Assembly: GCA_963920575.1 (NCBI GenBank)
Contig: OY986971.1
Span: forward strand, 5,433,340-5,497,339
Source: Narthecium ossifragum
Lineage: Eukaryota; Streptophyta; Magnoliopsida; Dioscoreales; Nartheciaceae
DNA: 64,000 bases
Direction of reading: 5' to 3'
Position numbers and translations under genes: made by a program. A model generated the notes under the pieces. It had not been told where the DNA came from. It did no database searches and worked only from the letters and a program-made list of their open reading frames with translations. This document shows, one piece after another, positions 1-9,390 of this stretch; the first letter of the stretch is position 1, and each line of letters begins with the position of its first letter.

Positions 1-915
1 ATTGAATGTGAAGTATTTGATGTTTGGGGTATTGATTTTATGGGCCCGTTTCCTCCTTCGAATGGCTACATCTACATTTTATTAGCTGTTGATTATGTTT
101 CGAAATGTTTTGAAGCCATAGCGACTAAGACCAATGATCACCGAGTCGTTGTCAAATTTCTTCATTCTAATATTTTTTTTCGGTTTGGTCATCCTAGAGC
201 TATTATAAGTGATGGTGGATCACATTTCATGAATAGGTATTTCCGTCACACTCTAGATAAATATAATATCTCCCATAAGGTTGCCACTCCCTATCACCCT
301 CAGACCAGTGGGCAGGTAGAGGTGTCTAATAGGGAGATCAAACGCATCCTTGAGAAAGTCGTGCGGTTGGATAGAAAGGACTGGTCCATGCGCTTGAATG
401 AAGCGTTATGGGCATATAGAACGGCATTTAAAACACCCATAGGGATGTCCCCATATCGTATGGTCTATGGTAAGCATTGCCGCTTACCAGTGAATCTCAT
501 GGATAAAGTGTGGTTAACGATTAAAGAGGTTAATTGGTTGCCTACGGGTCGGAGTGCTCGTCTGCTCCAACTCAATGAGTTGGAGGAAATACGTGATGAA
601 GCTTATGATAATGGTCTTATCTATAAGGCTCGAACTAAAGCGCATCATGATAGGTTCATTAATCAGAGAACTTTTAAGGTGGGCGATAGGGTGTGGTTAT
701 TTAACGCACGATTACGGCTCTTCCCAGGAAAACTGAAATCTAGATGGACAGGCCCATTTGAAATCACTCAAGTTTTCCCTCATGGGGCTGTTGAACTCCG
801 CCATCCTAACTTTGATTCCACCTTCAAAGTGAATGGCCAAAGGTTAAAACGTTACATAGAAAATCCTCTGACCTTAGAAGCCATACAACGGTTGCATGAA
901 CCAATTCCTGAGTAA
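1..915 (+). CDS. Ty3/gypsy integrase, C-terminal part (Athila/Tat clade), 5' end outside window
   Basis: Open from base 1 to the TAA at 913-915, in frame with an ATG at 40 that is probably internal. It encodes the retroviral-type integrase that joins element cDNA to host DNA. Catalytic-core landmarks are visible: WGIDFMGP (first Asp, near base 35), ISDGGSHF (second Asp, near 215) and the [15 protein letters not shown] block (catalytic Glu, near 320). These are followed by the [20 protein letters not shown] block usual in plant Ty3 elements. The C-terminus reads [21 protein letters not shown] and [11 protein letters not shown], typical of the Athila/Tat clade; there is no chromodomain. No stop or frameshift is seen in this piece. 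Protease, reverse transcriptase and RNase H must lie upstream of the window. Confidence 0.93.
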   Translation: MECEVFDVWGIDFMGPFPPSNGYIYILLAVDYVSKCFEAIATKTNDHRVVVKFLHSNIFFRFGHPRAIISDGGSHFMNRYFRHTLDKYNISHKVATPYHPQTSGQVEVSNREIKRILEKVVRLDRKDWSMRLNEALWAYRTAFKTPIGMSPYRMVYGKHCRLPVNLMDKVWLTIKEVNWLPTGRSARLLQLNELEEIRDEAYDNGLIYKARTKAHHDRFINQRTFKVGDRVWLFNARLRLFPGKLKSRWTGPFEITQVFPHGAVELRHPNFDSTFKVNGQRLKRYIENPLTLEAIQRLHEPIPE

Positions 916-1227
916 TTACGCTACCATTGGGTCGAGCTAGAGACGTTAAACCAAGCGCTTGATGGGAGACAACCCATCCTTTTTGTGTTTTTCTTTAGTT
1001 TGGTTTCGTTCAAGTTTTCTTTGCGTGCTTGCGTAATTTCTACTTCGTTGCCTAGTTGAATATGATTGTCTGATAATACTGTCATTGCTGCCTGTGGTTA
1101 GTCATGTTAATTGTTAGCTTGGGGATGTCCATGTTTGATTTCTTATGGCCTAGAGAGGTCCGTATTTTTAAGGGTTCGTTGCGGCTTAATTCCTAGATTT
1201 TTTATGCAGTTTTTCTCATTTCGTTTA
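916..1227 (+). other. Post-pol spacer of the Athila/Tat element
   Basis: Non-coding. Just after the pol stop, bases about 928-980 carry the phrase 'gtcgagctag...gacgttaaa...gcgcttgatgggagacaaccca', which is characteristic of the DNA right after pol in plant Athila/Tat elements. A related phrase ('gggaggcaaccca') recurs near 43088 in the deleted Athila copy. The rest is AT-rich with no ORF. Confidence 0.7.
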
Positions 1228-1835
1228 GACCGATCGATCTAGCCGATCTAAAGACCGATCGCTCCTTCTTTGCATCACGCAGAATTTTCTTAGTGCCTTA
1301 GTTGGATCGATCCGTCTCGTTGTGTCCGATCGATCCGAGGTGTGTCTTTCATCTTGACAGAACATGGTGTTTTAGCCTTACCATCACCTGATCGATCCTT
1401 CTTTCCCTCCGTCTTTGCTTTACTCCCTGTTATAGTCGGATCGATCGGGTCTTGGGAGAGGGATCGATCCGTCTTGTTCTTTTAATCGTGACAGAACGTA
1501 GTGATTTTGGCACTACACCTTCCGATCGATCCCTCTATCTCTCCGCCAATTTGAGAAACTAGTTGCGAGCGTCCGATCGATCCGTCCTAGCGTGTCTGAT
1601 CGATCCGATGTGGATATTTAAGGGTGACAGAGTGTGGTGTTTTTGGCCCTACACCTTCCGATCGATGCTTCTATCTGTCGCTCTCATTGAGTATAGTTGA
1701 GTAAGTACGATCGATCCTGCTCAACGAGTTCGATCGATCGGGCATATTTATTCGCTATTGGTCATCCGATCGCACCTGATGCGTCCATGTGGCGACGGAT
1801 TGATCTATCCGGTCTAGTTCGATCAATCCTGCTCG
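1228..1835. repeat. Cluster of paired GATCGATC palindrome modules (Athila 3' region)
   Basis: At least four clear pairs of GATCGATC sit here. Start positions are 1305/1328, 1439/1462, 1575/1598 and 1709/1732, each exactly 23 bp apart. Arms are mostly CCGATCGATCC or GGATCGATCGG. The 15-bp spacers between the two octamers differ from pair to pair. Intervening text includes a recurring 'gtgacagaacgtggtgtttt' phrase. No protein is supported here. Confidence 0.85.
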
Positions 1836-2328
1836 AACCTTTCGAAAACTTACATCTTTCGCGCCGCTGTCGTCGCCGTCTCCAACTAGGACTCAATTCC
1901 GAGTTGATCCACAACTGTTCATCGCCTTTTTATTCTTATCGTCACCTCAATTACGATTCCTAACGAGTGACCTAGTTCGATTTTTGTTGTTCTGCGGCCG
2001 CCGTAGTCAATCCTATCCTCTGCGTCCGGCTTGTGCGTTCCATCATCGTCTCTGCTTCCAGCGTGTTCCTCCAGGTGATTTCATCTTTCCGGTAAGAGTC
2101 CAATGCGTCCTCTTCATATCTACTCCGCATGCGTTCGTCTCCTGTGTGTGTTTTCACGGTGGAACCCATGGTTTTCGCCATGGCGTCCGACCAATGACGC
2201 CGGCAACCATTGCCGACGTCCTCAGCATTCCCCTCGTCATTTCCGTTTTCTTCTAGCCCTCTGTTATGCATGTTCGCCTTCTCTTCTTCCTTCAACCATT
2301 CACCATAGTTTTCTTGAATCTCTCTCCC

Positions 2329-2608
2329 TCCTCTGTTCCAGTAAGTATAGTTCTTCCGTCACTCCGTGCCAGATCGATCGCCCACTTCTAGTCCGATCGA
2401 TCCTGCCCTATCCAGCCATTCTTCTTCTGTTTCCTCTTACCACTTGTCTCGGATGCAGGGTTACTCTCTCCTCTGTTCCAGTAAGTATAGTTCTTCCGTC
2501 ACTCCGTGCCAGATCGATCGCCCACTTCTAGTCCGATCGATCCTGCCCTATCCAGCCATTCTTCTTCTGTTTCCTCTTACCACTTGTCTCGGATGCAGGG
2601 TTACTCTC
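2329..2608 (+). repeat. 140-bp direct tandem duplication with intron-like ends
   Basis: Two near-identical 140-bp units, 2329-2468 and 2469-2608. Each contains a good splice-donor-like site (TTCCA/GTAAGTATAG at 2341 and 2481), one pair of GATCGATC octamers 23 bp apart (2372/2395 and 2512/2535), a pyrimidine-rich stretch and an acceptor-like end (TCGGATGCAG/G). The ORF at 2610 starts two bases after the second unit. The arrangement suggests a duplicated leader intron for a spliced message of the accessory ORFs. That is inference; no transcript was seen. Confidence 0.8.
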
Positions 2609-2783
2609 AATGTCTACGTCCAGCCACGCGTCCTCGGAGCCCGAATTTGAGCTGGGTTCTCCGGTGTCTCAAGCTTCAATGTTCTCATCCAATGATGACT
2701 TTGCAGACTCAGCCGACTCGAGCCGACCACCGTCTCCGCCGGTAGTCTACTGTTTCCCTCCTCGGGACGTGCCCGACCCTATT

Positions 2784-3132
2784 TGTGAGGCCCGCTGGGT
2801 CTACCGTGGGACAAGATGTCTGTGCCTGGAGGGCGGGGCTGAGTCGGGTAGCCGGGTAAGCAGTCCCACAACGCCTGGGTATGGTCCGGAGTTCGATATA
2901 AGTATATAGTAAGCCCTTAATAGACACAATGCGTTTTAAAGCCGTGCTGGCAGTGATCCGTCAAAAAACTCCAAGGTTAAGCGTGCTTGCCTTGGAGCAG
3001 TCCCGGAATGGGTGACCTACTGGGAAGTTTTCCTAGATTTCTGTGGTGAGCCAAAAGCGAACAATATTGTGTCGGGTGGGGCCCTCGGGTGGATTCTGGT
3101 CGGACCGGGAGCCCGTGGGCCGGGGCGTTACA
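2784..3132 (+). mobile_element. Cassandra-type TRIM, solo LTR
   Basis: A 349-bp unit beginning TGTGAGGCCC and ending GGGGCGTTACA, flanked by perfect 5-bp duplications CTATT (2779-2783 and 3133-3137). It carries a 5S rRNA-derived segment, the hallmark of Cassandra terminal-repeat retrotransposons in miniature. Only one LTR is present and there is no internal domain, so it is a solo LTR. It lies inside the acidic accessory ORF. Confidence 0.88.
2967..3030 (+). pseudogene. 5S rRNA-derived segment inside the Cassandra LTR
   Basis: The text reads AACTCCAAGGTTAAGCGTGC and later GGGTGACCTACTGGGAAGTT, close to the middle and 3' part of plant 5S rRNA, including the A-box-like and C-box-like promoter blocks. 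The 5' and extreme 3' ends of 5S rRNA are absent. It is therefore a TRIM promoter relic rather than a functional rRNA gene. Confidence 0.85.
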
Positions 3133-3137
3133 CTATT

Positions 3138-4205
3138 TATCCTGCCGAATCGGTTATCGAATATCCAGTCAGTGTTGAGTTTTTTGGGCCGCTACCAGAT
3201 CCTGATCTCTTTGCCCGTCTTGTCTATGCGATTCAGCACGACCCCGATCTCGAGGATCCGTGGGTGGCGTTCAAACTACCAGACGGGTACTCTGTCGTGG
3301 TGCCTCCACGATCTCTGATCGATCCGGCGCTTCTATCGCCAGCGCTCTCGCCACCAGGATCCCCATATGCTTCAGATGACCCTGATCGTCCACTGTTCCA
3401 GCGGTCAGGCGAGGGTGATTCGGATGAGGACCAGCTGGAGGAACTTGACGACGACGAGGACGACGATGACGACACGGACGACGATGACTAGACTTTAGGA
3501 CAATCATATTTTGCTTTTTAGGACTTCTGCTTTATGCCTTTCTAGTTTGAGTTTGTTACTTGCTAGTTCTCTCTCTTTGCATTTTGAATTTTGGCTTTGT
3601 CTGTTGCTTCGTTAGTTCATTAATCAAAGTGGGGTTAGGTTTGATTGGATTTATTGTTGTGTTCTTTTTGTGATGCACCGTGCATGCCGCAAATGCTCTG
3701 CATACCTGCCATCCACGTAGGGGCAAAATTCCATGAGTTCCAGCTACTACAGCAAGGTTTGTGGGGGCCAGATCGATCCAACCTATATCGACCGATCGAT
3801 CCTCCTCACTTACCACGCTTTACGTTGTGCATTGGGGTGGTTGCCGCGTGGACTTCGATCGATCCAACCCCGACGGACGGATCGATCGAAGTCGCGTTCA
3901 TTGGGGTGTATAAGCAGGGTTTGATCGATCCTAGGGCACTTATCTCCCTTCGATCGATCCAGCTTTCTCCCCTCCGTTTCACTCGGAAGCCACCGATCCT
4001 CGTCCACACCTCCGGCCGGTGCTCGGCCTCGCCTCCGGCAAGACCCCCTCGCCCCCGTCCTCTACCGCTTCTATACCCTTCCTCCGATCTGCTTCCCCAC
4101 TCTCGACCTCGCCGTTTTCTCCTAACGATCCAACATCTTCCCTGTCCGCGGTTCCTTACTGTCCGTTGGTCGTCGCCGGCGCCGCCTCTTGCCTTCCTTC
4201 CCATA
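3138..4205 (+). repeat. Accessory-ORF end, spacer and second palindrome cluster
   Basis: After the acidic ORF stops at 3491 the DNA is an AT-rich spacer, then a palindrome cluster at 3771-3962. Pairs of GATCGATC start at 3771/3794 and 3857/3880 (both 23 bp apart), with a looser pair near 3922/3951. From about 4010 the sequence becomes CCTC-rich leader up to the ATG at 4206. The reading frame of the next ORF is open far upstream (from 3645), but its translation there is low-complexity and passes through the palindromes. Confidence 0.65.
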
Positions 4206-5633
4206 ATGGTGCGTGCGAAGAACGTGATCCGTAAAGGCCTTGGCGGAAAAGGAAAGGCCGCCGCCGCTTCCTCGTCCACGCCTCCGGCCCGATGGCTACC
4301 CTTAACTGCGGCTCCGACAAGGTCTTCTCCAGCTACCTCCGCATCTTCACCGGCTTCTTCCTCTTCTCCACCTCCGTCACGGCCGATCCGAGCCTCACGA
4401 CCACCATCTTCTTCGACGGCGGTTACTCCTTCGTCCGGCAAGCGGAAGGCAGCCACTGTTGCGCCCTCTCCCCAACCACCCCGACGGCAAACCAAACGCA
4501 AGAAGTCCCAGCCGTCGACTGCTCTGACCGATGTCCGCGGCCTCCATCCTCGCTGGATCCGCGAGCTTAATATGGAATACACCTTCGACGTCGACTTCTT
4601 CCGGACGGTCGAGCACGCCCAAGACTCTATCGCGACCCTCGAGCGCCGGGGTCTACTACCGCTGTGCACTCCGTCTACCTCTGTGTACCCTCGGCTGGTC
4701 TGCATGTTCTATCAGAACTTGCAGCCCGTTCCTTTTGGTGACGAGCGCGATAAGGATACGTCCTGCAAGCACGCGTCTCGGGGCTTCACATCCTTGATCG
4801 ACGGTGTCGAGGTATCTTTGACTCTTCGGGCCGTCTGCGATGTGTTGACGATTCCTAAACACTGTCCCGGTCACCACCGAGCGGCGCCCGATGAGCTGTA
4901 TGTCCACGAGTCCGTTCCCTACCTTTTCCTCCATCCGGGCCGTCAGCACGTCGACACGTTTACTCGCGCCGAGCTGCCGGCGCACATGTGGCTGGTAGAC
5001 GACGTGCTGCGCTGGAATGTCTTCCAGATGGGGCATGATCAGTATCGGACCGGGGATTGGCTCCACATGTTGTGGCTGCTGGCCAAGGATTGGGCGATGA
5101 GTATCCCACAGATGATCTTAGAGGACGTTGCCCAGTTCTATCGGCGGGCGGTGATGGAAATGCGGCCGAGTTACGACGACGCAGCCTTTCCACATCCTCG
5201 GCTTATCTCCACCGTTCTACAGCGCCAGGGCTGCGTCCCGGAGGTGGAGCCGACCGTGTCGCTTGATGCACTTAAGGCGGCACATTTTGGTTCCGCCACC
5301 TGGAGCAAGGTCCTCGGCCACATGAGGAGGGCCGACGTTTTTTTCCGCCAGGAGCGTCCCAGCCGCGCGCATCATGCACCAGAGTACGGGCCAGTTGATC
5401 ATCCTACACTGGGTGAGATGTATAGAGAGTTCCGCGCAGAGTTCGCACGCTTACACCAGAGGTTGGATGCAGTGGACGCGCGTGATGCTGCTTTCTGTAC
5501 AGACGTCTCAGCCATCCGGGCGGACCTTTCGTACGTTCGTACGCGCCTTGACGACCTTCACCCTGCTCCGCCCGTGCTTGCTATCATACCTTATCGGTCG
5601 TTATCCCGTCCTGGGTCCCTGCCTCCGCCTTGA
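4206..5633 (+). CDS. Athila-type env-like / putative plant transposon protein ORF
   Basis: 475 codons from ATG 4206 (context TAATGGTGCG) to TGA 5631-5633. I chose this start because the upstream open frame is palindrome-derived. Residues 1-105 are basic and Ser/Pro/Ala-rich, ending in a nuclear-localisation-like run (RRQTKRKKS, about 93-101). Residues about 110-400 are a folded-looking region with FYQNLQPVPFG (about 168-178) and GVEVSLTLRAVCDVLTIP (about 200-217). This pattern resembles the 'putative plant transposon protein' domain found beside plant Ty3 elements (family assignment from memory). The C-terminus (FARLHQRLDAVDARDAAF onward) looks coiled-coil. There is no signal peptide or transmembrane helix, so the literature label 'env-like' is positional only. 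The frame is undamaged, unlike most ORFs in the window. Base composition is GC-rich compared with the pol end upstream. Confidence 0.65.
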   Translation: MVRAKNVIRKGLGGKGKAAAASSSTPPARWLPLTAAPTRSSPATSASSPASSSSPPPSRPIRASRPPSSSTAVTPSSGKRKAATVAPSPQPPRRQTKRKKSQPSTALTDVRGLHPRWIRELNMEYTFDVDFFRTVEHAQDSIATLERRGLLPLCTPSTSVYPRLVCMFYQNLQPVPFGDERDKDTSCKHASRGFTSLIDGVEVSLTLRAVCDVLTIPKHCPGHHRAAPDELYVHESVPYLFLHPGRQHVDTFTRAELPAHMWLVDDVLRWNVFQMGHDQYRTGDWLHMLWLLAKDWAMSIPQMILEDVAQFYRRAVMEMRPSYDDAAFPHPRLISTVLQRQGCVPEVEPTVSLDALKAAHFGSATWSKVLGHMRRADVFFRQERPSRAHHAPEYGPVDHPTLGEMYREFRAEFARLHQRLDAVDARDAAFCTDVSAIRADLSYVRTRLDDLHPAPPVLAIIPYRSLSRPGSLPPP

Positions 5634-6640
5634 GTCCTTAGATGCTTGTTTGGTTTCCCTGTAAATCTTTTCGGTTTCTTGCATCTACGGCCGCGTGTTG
5701 GCATGTTTTGATTTGTCCTTGGTCGTTGGTTGACTCAGTTTTGTAGTTCCGTGCCTTATAGTTATATATCTGTTGACTTTTTGGCTTTGGGGGGTGTTCC
5801 CCGGGAGTGCGAGGGGATGTGTGTGCCAATCTATAATTGTATGGGTGGATGAGTTGGTATTTGTTATTGCCGTTGCAGGTGGAAGCTCAGGACAATTTTG
5901 TTTGTTTATTTCTGTCATTGTGATGAATGTATGTACAACCCTTGTGCTTACTGAATAAATAGGGGAAATGCTACTCAATTTTTCTCCAATTTTTATGCTT
6001 ATTCTTCACTTTCCATAAATGCAATCATGGGGTATTCCTTTTATGATGTTACAGGGCGTATATTGTATGGAATGCACAACAGGTTGACATCACGACATTC
6101 CTTGGTTTTCACGACTAACCTTGATCCAAAAATCTGTTTTTATTTTTATCACCAAGGTTACTTTTTCGTATGAAGCATCTCAGGTTATCTCTATCCTATA
6201 TTCTTTGATTTATTTTTATCACTTAGTGTAATTGGGGACAATTACATTTAAATTGGGGGGTAGAATTCTAGGAATTCATAGCTATTTATTTTATGATAAC
6301 CGAAGTTTATACATCCCTTATAACGTGTCAGACGAAGGAAGTTATGATGGTTATTGATGAAGATGCATCAGTTAGAATATTATTCAATGAGTTATTCAGA
6401 AATTCATATGTCACATAAAATTCAGTAAATTTAACTATGCATGACATGAGTTCTGTACTTTAACACTTTTACCATGATTTAGGGATAACTTGACAGATCC
6501 TATTGCACTTGAGCAGTTTCGCATGTGGATGAGTTGAAGTTAGATTCTGAACATGAAACTAGGATAGATCTATGATTTTAGGACATGTCACAGAAGATAC
6601 ATGGACACATACAGTTTTCTGTCTGCAAGGTGTGTGAAAA
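5634..6640 (+). other. Athila 3' UTR, first part
   Basis: About 1 kb of AT-rich DNA after the accessory ORF. It includes the phrase 'gtgtaattggggacaattacatttaaattggggggtag' (about 6227-6265). A close relative of that phrase recurs at about 44419-44455 in the deleted Athila copy. No ORF is supported. Confidence 0.6.
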
Positions 6641-6656
6641 GTGGAGGAGTTCAACT

Positions 6657-6890
6657 TAGACCGGGCAATGTGCCTAACCAGCGTGTTGTTCACGTAAAAC
6701 AGTTGAATTGCCTAACACTGAGAGAAAGGACTTTCAACTTAGTAACCGGGCAGGGTGCCTAACCAGCATGTTGTTCGCGTAAAACGGTTGAATGTCCTAG
6801 AAAAAAAAAAAAAAGAAGACTTCATACTTAGTAACCGGGCAATGTGCCTAACAAGGTGTGTTGTTCGCGTAAAACGGTTGAAGACCCTTG
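6657..6890 (+). repeat. Three tandem copies of an 87-bp UTR unit
   Basis: The phrase CCGGGCAATGTGCCTAAC (or a near copy) starts at about 6660, 6747 and 6834, a period of 87 bp. Each copy is followed by 'gttgttcgcgtaaaacggttgaa'. Poly-A and GA-rich runs separate and follow the copies (about 6799-6813 and 6893-6940). Lies in the Athila 3' UTR. Confidence 0.85.
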
Positions 6891-7448
6891 TGAAAAAAAA
6901 AAGAAAGGAAAAAAGAAAGAAATAAAAGAAAAAAAAAAGACAGAGATTGTTTTGTGATAAGTGGAAAATACGTGATTGCCTAGAATTGTGACATTGACTG
7001 GTGGAATGTTTGGATATAATGGATATTCTGATACATGTGAAACCAATTTCACACACTAGGGAGTCAAAGTTATTTTTGAACCATAATTAAATATGTTGAA
7101 GTGCTGGAACTGTGCTTTGATTGGTTCTTATTTACTTTATCTTTATAGGATCATGGACTGAAGAATAGACTCATGGATAGTGGTTCTATTTAGTGCATTT
7201 GAATTAATGACTATTATAATGGAGTTCTGATGCCATGTTAAAGGGGATGTATAGATGTTTGTGGGTATCATCACTGGAAACCCTCAAGAACCTATAACTC
7301 CTCCACTGGGGCCACCCATGGGTTTAAAGGCTTGTTACACATGCTAAGTGTAATCGTGAGACCTACGAAAGTGGCTAGTTAGATTTATTGCTTTAGTTTT
7401 AATGTTGTTTGCTTTGCTCGAGGACTAGCAAAGATCAAGTTGGGGGTG
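6891..7448 (+). other. Athila 3' UTR end with polypurine tract
   Basis: Bases about 7262-7448 are conserved with 44630-44813 of the second Athila copy ('tataactcctccactggggc', 'gctaagtgtaatcgtgagac', 'gctcgaggactagcaaag'). The stretch ends in AAGTTGGGGGTG (7437-7448) immediately before the LTR's TG. This is the plus-strand primer (polypurine tract) position. Confidence 0.8.
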
Positions 7449-7616
7449 TGATAAGAATTGAAAAGTGCACAAAACACCCTTGCAATTTGGCTTTGTTGGG
7501 CCCCGAGCAATGCTGGACTGACTACTTTTATTCCATTTCAGGTATAACAGGCCCTGCTACGAGTTAGATCAACTTTGGAGCTAAAAGAAGAGTGTTCTGG
7601 CGGTTTTGGCAAGTTG

Positions 7617-7905
7617 GATCGATCGGACTCAACATGAGCGATCGATCCGACTCAACCAGCATGGGGATGAAGAGCAAGCATGCGGATCGATCGAACTCCA
7701 AGAGACGGATCGATCCAGCACGAGACGTAGCGTAACAACAATGGAAGGATCGATCGGACTCGACAAGTACGATCGATCCGTCACGGGCCGTAGCGTAGTA
7801 ACATGTGAACGATCGATCGGACTCAATAGGCGCGATCGATCCAGCTCGGGCGTTACCAGCAAATTAAGGAGACGGATCAATCCAACTCCAAAAGACCGAT
7901 CGATC
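7617..7905. repeat. Five GATCGATC pairs, each exactly 23 bp apart
   Basis: Octamer starts are 7617/7640, 7685/7708, 7748/7771, 7811/7834 and 7875/7898 (the first octamer of the last pair is GATCAATC). Every pair is 23 bp apart, while spacer sequence and pair-to-pair distance vary. The first half is usually followed by GGACTC or GAACTC and the second by CCGACTC or CCAGC. Located about 170-450 bp into the Athila 3' LTR. Confidence 0.92.
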
Positions 7906-8794
7906 CGACTCGGCCAGAGTCAAAAATCGATGGCTTAGATCTAATCCGTGGGAGGTTGTTTCTTGGGCTATAAGTAGTCATTGTTTAGGGATTTTTAGGG
8001 GTTTTTTTCCAGACGTTTTTGGGGAGAGTTTTCCTATCTTTTTCTACACTTTTCTTCGGCGATTCTTTGGAGGAGATCCATGGCGGGAGGAGATCATCAA
8101 CTTCTACCGATGGATCACCCCCTGAAGATGAGTAGCTAAAACCCTAACCATGGGATTCTTATGATGTAGCTAGGGTTTTTACTAGGGATTTCTCAGATCT
8201 AGGATTTGTATACACGGTTATTTGGCTTATATGGATTGATTCTATTTTCGTATATCTTGGTGTTGATTTCTTGCTGGATGTATGGATTGTTCTTGCCTGC
8301 ACTTGATTCTAAAGCTTGTGTATGTTAGGGCTTGGCTTGGATTCATCCAAATAAAAGGATCATGCTAGTCCCATGATACCTCGGATGAAATCTTCTTCGT
8401 GATTAGGGATTGTATAGTGCTAGTCCCACTATAGTAGTGCTAGTCCCACTACGTTCCATCCCTAATCCTTCGTGCATCTTACCTTTGTAGTTTCGGCCAT
8501 CGAGATTGTTCGCGAATAAAACGTCGATCTCGCGGGGACGAGATCTCTATCTTATTTTCGAGCATATCATTTTTTATTTCAATTTCATTCAAGAAAATTG
8601 TAGGCACCACACCCCTGGATCGCCAAGTCGGCAAATCCATCATTTACATCCCCGTAGGGAACACCTCCGATTCTAGATCCGATAAACTTCTTACATTAAC
8701 AAAGAAGTAAAATAATGTCTGGGTCCGCCATTTTCATTGTCAGGATTTTGAAGTCACTGAAGTTGGAGGAACGCTATTTGAGTTTTGTTGCCAG

Positions 8795-9390
8795 AGCTTT
8801 GAGTTCTTTATTGACGGAGCTTTGAGTTTCTGTTGTCGGGGTTTTGAATTTCTGTTGCTGGAGCTTTGAGTTCTTTGTTGCCGGAGCTTTGAGTTCTTTG
8901 TTGCCGGAGCTTTGAGTTTCTGTCGGAGTTGGGGGAGACGTCGGATAAAATTGGGAAGGCACCGTCCAAGCTTCAAGGTTTCGTCGCCGTGGAAGAACAG
9001 CCAATAGAGTTGAGGATGTTGGATATAGTTGAGGCAGCGTCGGATAAAGTTGGAGAAGCATTGTTCAAGCTTCAAAGCTTCGTCGCCGGAGACGTATGGC
9101 CGGAGCTCGTTGTTGCTGGAATATGGCAGCTGGGACAAGGGAGGTCTTGACCACAAAGGTGTCGTCCAAACTTCGTCGGTGAAGACTCGAGGCCACCGTT
9201 GGAGTCGGAGTTATGGAGGTGTCGCCGATAGAGTTGGGGGAGGCACCGCCCGATAGAGTTGAGGAGGACGCAGATAAAATTGGCGAAACGTTGGCCGGAA
9301 TCAGCGGGATCAGCGACTGGAGCTGAGGAGATGCCGGAGATAAAGTTGAGGAAGCACTGCCCGAGCTTTGAAGCCGCCGGCACATCGCCT
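8795..9390. repeat. Short tandem repeats inside the 2.95-kb insertion
   Basis: 8813-8930 holds about four copies of a roughly 30-bp unit, 'cggagctttgagttctttgttgc', with small variations. It is followed by more diverged units of the type 'cggataaagttggagaagcac...gcttcgtcgccgg' at about 8938, 9039, 9258 and 9340. Long ORFs on both strands here are products of this repeat structure. Confidence 0.75.

Larger units (their letters stand above)
2610..3491 (+). pseudogene. Athila accessory ORF with acidic tail, interrupted by a Cassandra solo LTR
   Basis: ATG at 2610; the ORF meets a stop at 2907-2909 inside the inserted LTR (2784-3132). The same reading frame resumes after the insertion and runs to the TAG at 3489-3491, because LTR plus TSD adds 354 bp, a multiple of three. 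Without the insertion it would have been about 175 codons. The first part is rich in Ser and Pro (SSRPPSPPVV). The last part is extremely acidic (DDDEDDDDDTDDDD). I recognise no domain. Its position between integrase and the 3' LTR is where Athila-type elements carry extra 'env-like' ORFs, but there is no signal peptide or membrane segment, so an envelope role is not supported. An acidic, Ser-rich protein could be a nuclear or chaperone-like factor; this is a guess. Confidence 0.55.

Noticed and set aside
1697..2531. Several 80-140-codon ORFs in the palindrome and leader region
   Set aside because: They translate the GATCGATC repeats (DRS/SID patterns) or the duplicated intron-like unit. No protein signal.
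2940..3040. Functional 5S rRNA gene
   Set aside because: Only the middle and 3' promoter part is present and it is diverged, within a 349-bp LTR with a target duplication; it is a Cassandra relic.
3806..4705. 299-codon minus-strand ORF
   Set aside because: Shadow of the GC-rich N-terminal part of the 4206-5633 ORF; its translation is Arg/Gly low-complexity.
4206..5633. True retroviral-type envelope gene
   Set aside because: No signal peptide, fusion peptide or transmembrane segment is visible; only the position matches.
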